Assembly: GCA_947630235.1 (NCBI GenBank)
Contig: CANRGN010000012.1
Coordinates: 1 to 44,947 of the forward strand
Source: an uncultured Clostridia bacterium
GTDB taxonomy: Bacteria; Bacillota; Clostridia; TANB77; CAG-508
DNA length: 44,947 bases
Direction: 5' to 3'
This document shows, one piece after another, positions 20,209 to 28,014 of the stretch. Below the pieces are notes generated by a model that searched no databases, had not been told where the DNA came from, and saw nothing but the letters and a program-made list of their open reading frames with translations. The stretch's first letter is position 1. Every line of letters starts with the position of its first letter. A program made the translations under genes and the position numbers.

Positions 20209-21399
20209 TTAATCTTCCTTTACTAAATAATCTACTATATTTGAAATTTTTTCTTCGTTAATTGTATCATTACAAGTAACCACCGTTTTTATTCCAGACT
20301 CTTTTAATCTCGGTGTAATTTCAATTATAAATCTATAAAAGCTATTAATATCATTTATTTTTTCAAAATCAATATTTAGCACTTTATAATTATTTTCTAT
20401 TAACTTTTTATGTATATTATTGATTAGCTCTTTTCTTCCATCATAAGTTAGCATAATATTAGAAATATCTGCAGAATTTGTTATTGTTGCCCATAAATTT
20501 ATTTTATTACTATCTAGCCATTCAATATATTTTTTGTAAGTTTCACTGTTTATAGAAACCTTTAATTCAACTGCTTTATCATCATTTATAGAAAAAATTT
20601 CTGGAATTACAACATTATTTTTCTTTGAATCAATTTGCAAATTTGGGTAATCACTTTTTACTTCTGAATAATTTGATAAAATATTAACATCTTTTATTTT
20701 TTTATCTATCATATCTTGTCTTACTTCTTTTATTTCTACTATTTTATCTTTTTTTATATAACCTATAACTCCATCTTCAGATCTTACCTTATATTTATTG
20801 CCATCTTCTTCAAAAATTGTTACATTTTCATCTTTATTTAAATTTATAGAATTATTTTTAAAAACATTATCCACTTGTTTTAATTTAACATTTTTTTGTA
20901 CTTTTCCTTCTGTTTTATGTTCAGAAATACTATCCAAAAATACGATATTTGAATCATTAGAATAATTTAATTCAAAATCATAAACTAAATTCATATCAGA
21001 AATTGGTATATATAAGCAATTATCAATAAATTTTAATTTTCCTTTTATAGCACTCTTAGCATCATTAACTTCTATTTCGCTTTGATTTAACTGTAATATC
21101 GCAATATGTTTATTAAAAGTAGTAATAACATTTTTACTAACTTCATCATAAAAAATATTTTTATCATATATATTTTTTACATCATCAAATGATAAATATA
21201 CATTTTTTAATGAATCTATAATTATATCGTTTTCTAAATTTTCAACTTGATCGCCTATTACTAAAATAGTTTTATCATTTATTTTATTTTTAGAACTAAA
21301 AAAAAACTTATTTATTATGAAAAGTAATATAATTGTAATTATTATTACTATAAATAAGCGTCTTTTTATAAGTCTCTTTTTATTATTTTTCTTATTCAT
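20209..21399 (-). CDS. anchored SH3-like protein with a shortened GH18-like domain
   Basis: The 396-residue protein has an N-terminal membrane helix (about 12-32), a copper-amine-oxidase-N-like repeat region (about 45-150), an SH3-like segment (KDENVTIFEEDGNKYKVRSEDGVIGYI) and then the first part of a glycosyl hydrolase 18-like barrel (VVIPEIFSI, INLWATITN, KVLNIDFEKIN). The catalytic Glu of the DxxDxDxE motif may be the E in NIDFE, but the protein stops about 65 residues later, well short of a complete barrel. It could bind rather than cut cell-wall glycans. It is tightly coupled to mltG. Confidence 0.68.
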   Translation of the reverse strand: MNKKNNKKRLIKRRLFIVIIITIILLFIINKFFFSSKNKINDKTILVIGDQVENLENDIIIDSLKNVYLSFDDVKNIYDKNIFYDEVSKNVITTFNKHIAILQLNQSEIEVNDAKSAIKGKLKFIDNCLYIPISDMNLVYDFELNYSNDSNIVFLDSISEHKTEGKVQKNVKLKQVDNVFKNNSINLNKDENVTIFEEDGNKYKVRSEDGVIGYIKKDKIVEIKEVRQDMIDKKIKDVNILSNYSEVKSDYPNLQIDSKKNNVVIPEIFSINDDKAVELKVSINSETYKKYIEWLDSNKINLWATITNSADISNIMLTYDGRKELINNIHKKLIENNYKVLNIDFEKINDINSFYRFIIEITPRLKESGIKTVVTCNDTINEEKISNIVDYLVKED

Positions 21400-21552
21400 T
21401 ACATTCTCCTAAATAATTTTTACTTTTTTAATATATATTATAATAAAAAAAAAGTAAATAGAAATTTACAAAGAAATACCTTTTTTGAATATATCAAACA
21501 AAATTTTATAAAAAAAGTCATTTTTATACTTTATTTTTTTTTTATTATATTG

Positions 21553-21600
21553 TATAATTAAAATGTAAATTTATGTAATGTGTCAAGTTTTTCCTTGACA
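21553..21600 (+). promoter_or_regulatory. nfeD leader: -10 box and hairpin before the Shine-Dalgarno
   Basis: TATAAT lies at 21553-21558 with only a weak -35. A perfect 7-bp hairpin (TGTCAAG/CTTGACA, 6-nt loop) at 21581-21600 ends directly at the GAAAGGAG of nfeD. It lacks a following T-run, so it is more likely an mRNA structure or operator than a terminator. Confidence 0.55.
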
Positions 21601-21613
21601 GAAAGGAGAAATT

Positions 21614-22042
21614 ATGTGGCAAATTTGGTTAATAATTGCTGGCGCATGTATAATAATGGAAATGCTAACTGTTGGATTTTTAATATTTTGGTTTGCACTT
21701 GGAGCTTTAATTGCAATGATATTTAGTCTTTTTATAAAATCTTTTGTTATACAATTTACTATTTTTATTATAAGTTCAACAATTTTGTTATTTACAACTA
21801 AGCCATTTGTAGAAAAATTTCAAAAATCTAATTCTGATCAAAAAATTAGCTCTTCATCTATTGAAGGTGACCAAGGTATAGTTACAAAAGAAATTAATCC
21901 AATTAAAGGAACAGGACAAATAAAAATTAATACAGAAATTTGGTCAGCAAAATCAATTGATAATAATGTTATACCAGAAGGGGCAAATATTATAGTTGAA
22001 AAAATTGAAGGCGTAAAAGCAATTGTAAAACAAATTAATTAA
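21614..22042 (+). CDS. NfeD-family membrane protein
   Basis: The 142-residue protein has two or three N-terminal membrane helices (about 4-25, 27-48 and 50-68) and a C-terminal OB-fold domain (GDQGIVTKEINPIKGTGQIKINTEIWSAKS..IPEGANIIVEKIEGVKAIVKQ). NfeD proteins pair with SPFH/flotillin-type proteins in membrane organisation and quality control. The SPFH gene follows 19 bp downstream, which fits this pairing. It is divergent from the mltG operon. Confidence 0.9.
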   Translation: MWQIWLIIAGACIIMEMLTVGFLIFWFALGALIAMIFSLFIKSFVIQFTIFIISSTILLFTTKPFVEKFQKSNSDQKISSSSIEGDQGIVTKEINPIKGTGQIKINTEIWSAKSIDNNVIPEGANIIVEKIEGVKAIVKQIN

Positions 22043-22061
22043 ATTTTAGGAGGATTTTAAA

Positions 22062-22964
22062 ATGATATTTTTATTAGTGTTATTATTTATCATCATTGTT
22101 ATTGCTGCAAAATCAATTAAAGTTGTTAGACAATCTGAAGTTTGCATTGTTGAAAGATTAGGAAGATTTCATAAAGTAGCTACTGCAGGGCTTACAATAA
22201 TTGTACCATTTATTGATACAATTAGATCTGTAGTAAGTTTAAAACAACAAACAATGGATGTTCCACCACAAGGAGTTATCACTCTAGATAATGTAACTAT
22301 CACAATTGATACAGTTGTTTTCTATAAAATTACAGATCCAGCAAAAGCTGTATATGAAATTCAAAATTTAAAGAAAGGTATTGAATATTTAGCTATTACT
22401 ACTATTCGTGATATTGTAGGTAAAATGGAATTAGATAGAACATTTAGTTCCAGAGATGAAATAAATGATCAACTTAGAGTTATATTAGATGAAGCTACAG
22501 ATGCTTGGGGATGCAAAATTGATAGAGTTGAAATAAAAGATATTACTCCACCAGCTGATATTAGAGATGCAATGGAAAAACAAATGAATGCAGAAAGAAA
22601 TAAAAGAGCTTTAATATTACAAGCACAAGGTGAAAGAGAATCTGCAATTACTCTCGCTGAAGGTAGAAAGCAAGCTGCTATCTTAGATGCAGAAGCAGAT
22701 AGAGAATCTAAAATTAGAAGAGCTACTGGTGAGGCTGATGCTATAAAACAAGTTGCTGAAGCTAAAGCAAAAGAAATTCAAATGGTTTATGAAGCTATTA
22801 AAAATGCAAGTCCTGATGAAAAATTAGTACAATTAAAATCTTTAGAAGCTCTTCAAGAAGTTGCTAAAGGTGAAGCTAATAAAATCTTTATTCCTTTTGA
22901 AGCAACATCTACTTTAAGTAGTTTAGGAGCTATAAAAGAAGTTCTTAAAGATGATAAAAAATAA
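22062..22964 (+). CDS. SPFH/band-7 protein (QmcA/flotillin-like)
   Basis: The 300-residue protein has an N-terminal membrane helix (about 1-17) followed by an SPFH domain (VVRQSEVCIVERLGRFHKV, PFIDTI, TIDTVVFYKITDPAKAVYEI) and a long Ala/Glu-rich coiled coil (about 165-250) with ALILQAQGERESAI. Such proteins form large membrane-bound oligomeric cages and interact with NfeD partners or the FtsH protease. AGGAGG precedes the start. It forms an operon with nfeD and is followed by a short repeat copy and a terminator. Confidence 0.93.
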   Translation: MIFLLVLLFIIIVIAAKSIKVVRQSEVCIVERLGRFHKVATAGLTIIVPFIDTIRSVVSLKQQTMDVPPQGVITLDNVTITIDTVVFYKITDPAKAVYEIQNLKKGIEYLAITTIRDIVGKMELDRTFSSRDEINDQLRVILDEATDAWGCKIDRVEIKDITPPADIRDAMEKQMNAERNKRALILQAQGERESAITLAEGRKQAAILDAEADRESKIRRATGEADAIKQVAEAKAKEIQMVYEAIKNASPDEKLVQLKSLEALQEVAKGEANKIFIPFEATSTLSSLGAIKEVLKDDKK

Positions 22965-22978
22965 TTATTTTACATACA

Positions 22979-23057
22979 GAACAATAATGAACTTTTTCTC
23001 ATGTTAGACTGTTAAAATATATTGCAAAGTTCAAGTTACTTTCCTACTGAATATTAA
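22979..23057 (+). repeat. internally deleted copy D of the intergenic repeat
   Basis: It has the 5' end (GAACAATAATGAAC), the block TTGCAAAGTTCAAG and the 3' end (TTTCCTACTGAATA), but the second stem is deleted. In stem 1 both arms are changed together (TGAAC with GTTCA, instead of TGGAC with GTCCA), a compensatory change. Confidence 0.82.
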
Positions 23058-23059
23058 AA

Positions 23060-23081
23060 GAGACGATTTTAAAATCGCCTC
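23060..23081 (+). terminator. terminator of the nfeD-SPFH operon
   Basis: GAG-A-CGATTTT pairs with AAAATCG-C-CTC (one mismatch), followed by TTTTTT on the plus strand. It abuts repeat copy D. Confidence 0.85.
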
Positions 23082-23212
23082 TTTTTTAGTTTGTGTGTAA
23101 TTTAAAATAATTCATATAAGAACATTATTATACAATTATAGTAACTTATAGGCATCACCTCTCTTCTCTTTTACTAATTTGATACAAAAAGAAATACAAA
23201 AGAATTTTGTTT

Positions 23213-23322
23213 TGAAAAAAAAGAGGGCAAAATATTATTTAAAAATAATATTTTGCCCCCATATATTATCTTTTTTTTCATAATTTAGATATTATGAAAG
23301 AATAAAATTCTCAAATTAGTTT
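23213..23322 (-). ncRNA. candidate small RNA of about 110 nt
   Basis: A minus-strand promoter (TTGATT 23351-23356, 16 bp, TATAAT 23329-23334) points at a strong minus-strand terminator: a 16-bp stem (GGGCAAAATATTATTT type, 23225-23258) followed by eight T. No open reading frame of note lies between them. Nothing else on the minus strand upstream needs this terminator. Whether the RNA exists is an inference from promoter plus terminator only. Confidence 0.4.
23225..23258 (-). terminator. orphan strong minus-strand terminator
   Basis: GGGCAAAATATTATTT and its complement pair almost perfectly, with a T-run after it on the minus strand. No protein gene on that strand ends here. Confidence 0.75.
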
Positions 23323-23457
23323 TTCTATATTATATAACAATTAAAAAAAAAATCAATATATTTTAATAATTTAGTTGCATATTTGACAAAAGAATGTTAT
23401 TATATAATTATGTTAATTTCTTATAGTTGTTTGGTATTTAAAAAGGAGGACTTAAAT

Positions 23458-23853
23458 ATGACAAAGAAATTCACAGCAAAAAACAAAAAGTGTTATACCA
23501 AGTACAGAAAAAAGCAAAAAGACGATACAATCACTTACAATATGAAATGCCGGTTGGATTCTTTAAGACCAAATGGTCGTTTAGTTTGGTCACTTTCACC
23601 AGATCAAATTATTTACATTAAGACAAACTACAACTATACTATAGAACCATACATTTATAAAATTCGCACCTGCAGGTTTTTTTTTAACAAGAAAACCCAA
23701 CCCGCAATAATCAAAGAACTTATACAAGCATCATACCAGAACAAGGACTATATCTTTAAATATTTAAAAAAGAGTGATTTATCTATCCTTGATTCAAAAG
23801 AAATAGAATACAAACCTATAAAGTATATTATCACTGTACAACAAAAAAAATAA
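23458..23853 (+). CDS. hypothetical basic protein, atypical composition
   Basis: The 131-residue protein starts at the ATG with AAGGAGG before it; a longer frame to 23383 overlaps the promoter. It is strongly basic at the N-terminus (MTKKFTAKNKKCYTKYRKKQKDD) and ends KYIITVQQKK, with WSLSPDQIIYIKTNYNYTIEPYIYK in the middle. I do not recognise it. Codon use is less A+T-biased than in its neighbours, like the gene at 10271, which suggests transfer. TTGACA is at 23383-23388 and TATAAT at 23403-23408, with a short spacer. Confidence 0.6.
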   Translation: MTKKFTAKNKKCYTKYRKKQKDDTITYNMKCRLDSLRPNGRLVWSLSPDQIIYIKTNYNYTIEPYIYKIRTCRFFFNKKTQPAIIKELIQASYQNKDYIFKYLKKSDLSILDSKEIEYKPIKYIITVQQKK

Positions 23854-23880
23854 ACTTACTTTTTTGAATTCCAAACTTTA

Positions 23881-23916
23881 TTAGCCAGTAGAAAACACTT
23901 CATTTCTGCTGGCTAA
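23881..23916. terminator. hairpin between convergent genes
   Basis: TTAGCCAGTAGAAA and TTTCTGCTGGCTAA form a 14-bp stem with one G-T wobble and an 8-nt loop between the convergent genes ending at 23853 and 23927. The T-run is poor, so termination strength is uncertain. Confidence 0.6.
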
Positions 23917-23926
23917 TATCTATTTA

Positions 23927-25219
23927 TTACTCTTTTTCACAAATATATAATGCATGTGAACTATATCCAATTAAATCCTTTCTTTCACAAGTAGCTAAAT
24001 GATATTTTACCCATTCTTCGAATTCATCATCCTCTAAATATTCCAAATCATCATTTATAATACTAGCAATTCCATCTGTTGCCACATTATTTAAATATCT
24101 TACATTAAAATTTTTCATTCTATTTTTAAATTCTTGAACAGTACAAACATAGAAAACTTCATTTGGATTATTTTTAACAATATAATCTTCATTTAACAAA
24201 TGTTTTTGATCTATTAAATGGTGCTCTCTTAAAAAATAGTTTATTATAACAGATTCATTTGTAATATATGCAAAAAATATTTTTCCACAAGGTTTTGTAA
24301 CTCTAATAGCTTCTTGTATAGCCTTATTTTGTTCTTCCTCAGTAAATATATGATACATAGGACCTAAGCAAAGAGTTATGTCAAAACTATTATCATCAAA
24401 CTTACTTAAATCTGTAGCATTTGCTTTATGTATTTTTAAATTATTTCTTTTTATTTTTTTCAATTTTTCTAAATTTACATCTAATAATTCAACAGCATCA
24501 ACTTTATAACCTTGATTTGCATAATAATTTGAGTATACTCCTGCTCCTGCTCCTATTTCTAAAATTTTGTCTCCTTTACACAAATATTTATCTATATATG
24601 TAGTAGTAGTTATAAATTCTAAATTTCCTTTTTTAGATATTTTTAAACGATTTTCTTCATCTGTTTCTGAATAAAAATTAGTTAAAATCTCATAAATTTC
24701 ATCATTTTGAATTTTTGACTTTTCTTTATCATTATCTAGTTCTTTTTCTACAATAAAAAATTCCATTGGAAAATAAATATTTTTATAAATATTATCAAAA
24801 TCTTCTACTTCTTTGAATCCAAATTTACGATAAAATTCTACTGAGCATAAAAAAGAATTAACCATAATCTTTTGAATACAATTATCATTGTATTTACATA
24901 AATTTACAGCATATTTTAATAAATTTGTACCTATCCCTTTTCTTTGAAATTTTTTATCTATAAATAATAATTCAACTTGATTTTCTGCTGAAACTGCTAT
25001 TGCTCCTATTATTTGATTATATGTAGTTCTAGCAACTAAAATTATCATCTCTCCTGAATCTATTTTTTCTTTTATTGTATCTTCTTCTATAAAACTATAA
25101 AAATTATCTATTTCATCATCTTCATAATCACTTTTATTAAATTCATCATATACATCTTTTATCAAATTTATTGTAGTATTCAATTCTAACTCTTTCATAT
25201 AATCAATCTTGTATTGCAT
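23927..25219 (-). CDS. GNAT acetyltransferase - SAM methyltransferase fusion
   Basis: The 430-residue protein joins two enzymes. Residues about 1-150 are a GNAT N-acetyltransferase with the acetyl-CoA loop FQRKGIGTNLL and FYRKFGFKEV. Residues about 175-430 are a class I methyltransferase with motif I ILEIGAGAGVYS, VDAVELLD, and LCLGPMYHI. Both halves appear intact, and one Shine-Dalgarno (AAAGGAG) precedes the single start. Substrates are unknown. It is a single-gene unit convergent with the 131-residue gene. Confidence 0.87.
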   Translation of the reverse strand: MQYKIDYMKELELNTTINLIKDVYDEFNKSDYEDDEIDNFYSFIEEDTIKEKIDSGEMIILVARTTYNQIIGAIAVSAENQVELLFIDKKFQRKGIGTNLLKYAVNLCKYNDNCIQKIMVNSFLCSVEFYRKFGFKEVEDFDNIYKNIYFPMEFFIVEKELDNDKEKSKIQNDEIYEILTNFYSETDEENRLKISKKGNLEFITTTTYIDKYLCKGDKILEIGAGAGVYSNYYANQGYKVDAVELLDVNLEKLKKIKRNNLKIHKANATDLSKFDDNSFDITLCLGPMYHIFTEEEQNKAIQEAIRVTKPCGKIFFAYITNESVIINYFLREHHLIDQKHLLNEDYIVKNNPNEVFYVCTVQEFKNRMKNFNVRYLNNVATDGIASIINDDLEYLEDDEFEEWVKYHLATCERKDLIGYSSHALYICEKE

Positions 25220-25301
25220 ATATTACTCCTTTGTTCAATTTAAATTATATATTTTTTATGTATCTAAGTTATAATATAAATTTAATTTTTATTTAAAATT
25301 T

Positions 25302-25325
25302 AAAAAGCGAGCAATGCTCACTTTT
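25302..25325 (-). terminator. terminator of the PC4-like gene
   Basis: A short stem (AGCGAGCA/TGCTCACT, with a mismatch) with A-run and T-run on either side lies just after the stop at 25332. Confidence 0.7.
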
Positions 25326-25331
25326 AGAATA

Positions 25332-25550
25332 TTATATTTTATCTTTTAAAATATTCATTAGTTTTTTTGCTTCTTCTTTAGAAAGTGTAATTCCCTTTCC
25401 CATTTTCTCATGTGTATCATTCCAATCTCTTAAATCATATTTGGGTTCTCTTTCATTCCAACTAACTAAATTTAACTCTTTTTTCCATCCTTTATCATTT
25501 TCAGAAATTACTCCTAATTGTTCAACTATTTCAAATTTAATTTCAGACAT
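25332..25550 (-). CDS. YdbC/PC4-like ssDNA-binding protein
   Basis: The 72-residue protein matches the bacterial PC4 (p15 coactivator-like) family typified by lactococcal YdbC: IKFEIVEQLGVISEN, KGWKKELNLVSWN, PKYDLRDWN and HEKMGKGITLSKEEAKKL. These small dimeric proteins bind single-stranded DNA and may act in transcription or replication. AGGAG precedes the start. It stands alone with a terminator; upstream of it is a degraded gene. Confidence 0.88.
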   Translation of the reverse strand: MSEIKFEIVEQLGVISENDKGWKKELNLVSWNEREPKYDLRDWNDTHEKMGKGITLSKEEAKKLMNILKDKI

Positions 25551-25629
25551 ATTCTTCTCCTATATAAAAAAATTAACTATAAAAAAACTATCTTTCAGAA
25601 TTTTCATATTCCAAAATTTTTTTCTCTTT

Positions 25630-25828
25630 TTATTGTATTATAAAATCAATAAATTCTTTACATGCATAATTTTTATCATTTCAATAATATTAGATTCCGG
25701 AATTTCACAAGATAAATATTCATAACCTTCAATCATAATCAAATTTTTTCAGCATCTAATTTATATTTTTTCATTTTTTTAAATAATCTTAAATTACCTA
25801 ATTTTATCTGAAATGATGTATTTGCCAT
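25630..25828 (-). pseudogene. small frameshifted gene remnant
   Basis: A good Shine-Dalgarno (GGAGG) leads to an ATG at 25828 and MANTSFQIKLGNLRLFKKM, but the frame stops after 29 codons. The next frame continues with IEGYEYLSCEIPESNIIEMIKI and a third with ACKEFIDFIIQ and a stop at 25630. The three pieces together look like one short protein of about 65 residues with two frame breaks. I do not recognise the family, and a genuine 29-residue peptide is the alternative. Confidence 0.5.
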
Positions 25829-25921
25829 AAATCCTCCTAAATCTATTGATTTAATTTATAATATCATAACTTGATTTTTTTGTAAATATTTAAAATTTAA
25901 AAAATAAAATCATAAATTATT

Positions 25922-27268
25922 TTATCTTGGCAATTTTATACTAAAAATAGTTCCTTTTGGTTTATTATGAAAAACTTTTATTGACCCATTGTGTGCTTCA
26001 ACTATTGAATAAGCAATTGCTAATCCTAAACCAGCACCTCCTGTTTCTCTATTTCTAGCTTTATCTTCTCTATAAAATCTATCAAAAACTCTTTTAAGAC
26101 CTTCATCACTTATTCCTATTCCTGTATCCTTTATATCTATAATACATTTTCCATCTTTTAAATAAGTTGAAATTGTAATAGTATCTCCATTTTCAGTATA
26201 TTTTAATGCATTATCAAATAAAATTACAATTAATTGATGCAATTTATTTATATCAGCACTAACTACTTGATTAAAATTCAAATCCAAAATAATTTCTTTT
26301 TCTTGCATTTGCGCAAACTCAATATATGGTTTTACTAAATTTTCAATAAATCTATCAATTTCTATTTCTTCTTTTTGTATTGTAATATTTTTCGAATCAG
26401 CTCTTGTAAGTAAAAGTAAATCTTTAGTAAGTTTACTTAATCTCTTAGTTTCTTCAATAGATAAAGAAATATCTTCAATTTTATCAATAATTTTACTATC
26501 TGGTTCCTTTAATAATAATTCTTGTTTAGCTTGAATTATTGTTAAAGGAGTTCTAAGTTCATGTGATACATTTTCTACAAATTCACTTTGACGTTCTACA
26601 ATTTCTTTAATTGGAACTAAGGTTTTTTTAGATAAAATATAACTTGCAACAATTGATAAAACAATTCCAAATAAAATAGCAGATATTATAATTTGCATAT
26701 AACTATTCAAAAGATTTTTTTCACTATCAACATTTATTAGTAATTGAATATATCTATCTTCATTGTCATTAGATGTAGAATCAATTTTTAGGTTAATAGC
26801 TCTATAATAATATTTAGAATCAAATTTTATTTCATAAATTTCATTTAAGTTATTTACATCAAAACTTAAATTCTCAAAATAAGCTTGCACATTTCTTCCT
26901 AAATCTTCTTTATTTAATATTTTATAATCAGAATCTCTTAATAAACATATAATTTTAGGATTATTAATTCTTCTTGATAAATAATAATCTCTTTCATTTA
27001 TAATACCAAAATTTTCAAAAGGATTTTCATAATTTCCATTACCGAAAGAATCTTTATTAAAATTAAAAACAGGAATATTATAATTTAATTCTACAATTTT
27101 AAATTTATCAATCGCATTTAATAATTCTTCATCTATAGATCTATATGTTATTCTACTAACTGTTTGAAAAATAAATAAACCAAAAAGTATAAAAATAATA
27201 GAAAAAGCAAGTAAATTTAATTTCATATGATTAAATAACAAATTATTTAAATTTTGTTTTTCTTTCAT
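25922..27268 (-). CDS. sensor histidine kinase
   Basis: The 448-residue protein has two membrane helices (about 17-38 and 190-212) enclosing an extracytoplasmic sensing region, then a DHp domain with the phospho-accepting His in FVENVSHELRTPLTIIQ, and a HATPase domain with LFDNALKYT (N box), IDIKDTGIGIS (G1) and GGAGLGLAIAYSIVEAHNG (G2). It autophosphorylates and passes phosphate to the response regulator encoded nine bases upstream. The sensed signal is unknown. The pair is transcribed on the minus strand, upstream of the degraded small gene. Confidence 0.94.
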   Translation of the reverse strand: MKEKQNLNNLLFNHMKLNLLAFSIIFILFGLFIFQTVSRITYRSIDEELLNAIDKFKIVELNYNIPVFNFNKDSFGNGNYENPFENFGIINERDYYLSRRINNPKIICLLRDSDYKILNKEDLGRNVQAYFENLSFDVNNLNEIYEIKFDSKYYYRAINLKIDSTSNDNEDRYIQLLINVDSEKNLLNSYMQIIISAILFGIVLSIVASYILSKKTLVPIKEIVERQSEFVENVSHELRTPLTIIQAKQELLLKEPDSKIIDKIEDISLSIEETKRLSKLTKDLLLLTRADSKNITIQKEEIEIDRFIENLVKPYIEFAQMQEKEIILDLNFNQVVSADINKLHQLIVILFDNALKYTENGDTITISTYLKDGKCIIDIKDTGIGISDEGLKRVFDRFYREDKARNRETGGAGLGLAIAYSIVEAHNGSIKVFHNKPKGTIFSIKLPR

Positions 27269-27277
27269 TTAACTCAC

Positions 27278-27949
27278 CTATTCAGACCATATATATCCAA
27301 CACCTCTAATTGTTTTTAAATATTGGTCATAACCTATTTTCTTTAATTCTTTTCTAAGTCCACTAGTATAAACTTCAATTACATTTGTACTTGTATCAGA
27401 ATCAAATCCCCATATTTTATCAAAAATCTGATCTTTAGTAATTATAGTGTTTTTAGAATTTATTAAATACTCTAAAACATCAAATTGTTTTCCTGGTAAA
27501 GTAATCTCTTCATTTTTTACTTTTACTTTTCTATTATTTAAATCTAAAACTAAATCTTTAAATTCTAAAATATTATTCTCAGAATAATTTCCAGAAGTTC
27601 TTCTAATTAATGCATCAATTCTAGCAATAAGTTCAGCTATTTCAAATGGTTTTGAAAGATAATCATCAGCTCCTAATCTAAAACCTTTAACTTTATCATC
27701 TAAACCATCTTTAGCTGTTAAAATCAAAACTGGAGTTAGAATTTTTTCTTCTCGCATCTTTTTTAAAACATCATATCCACTCATTATTGGCATCATTAAA
27801 TCTAAAATAATTGCATCATATATATTCTGCCTTGCATAAATCAATCCTTCAGCACCATCAAATGCTCTATCTGCATCATACTTTTGACAAGTACATTGCT
27901 CAATGGTTTTTGATAATATTTTATCATCTTCTATTATTAATATTTTCAT
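27278..27949 (-). CDS. OmpR/PhoB-family response regulator
   Basis: The 223-residue regulator has an N-terminal receiver domain (IIEDDKILS; phosphorylation Asp in IILDLMMPIMSG; LTAKD; switch Lys in DDYLSKPF) and a C-terminal winged-helix DNA-binding domain (about 125-220) ending YLKTIRGVGYIW. AGAAGGTGAT precedes the start. It is the first gene of the two-gene operon with the histidine kinase. Its target genes are not evident; the upstream mgtE gene is transcribed in the same direction. Confidence 0.95.
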   Translation of the reverse strand: MKILIIEDDKILSKTIEQCTCQKYDADRAFDGAEGLIYARQNIYDAIILDLMMPIMSGYDVLKKMREEKILTPVLILTAKDGLDDKVKGFRLGADDYLSKPFEIAELIARIDALIRRTSGNYSENNILEFKDLVLDLNNRKVKVKNEEITLPGKQFDVLEYLINSKNTIITKDQIFDKIWGFDSDTSTNVIEVYTSGLRKELKKIGYDQYLKTIRGVGYIWSE

Positions 27950-28014
27950 TTAAATATCACCTTCTATTTATTATTTTACAAGACAAAACTTAAATTAACC
28001 TAAAAATATAGTAT

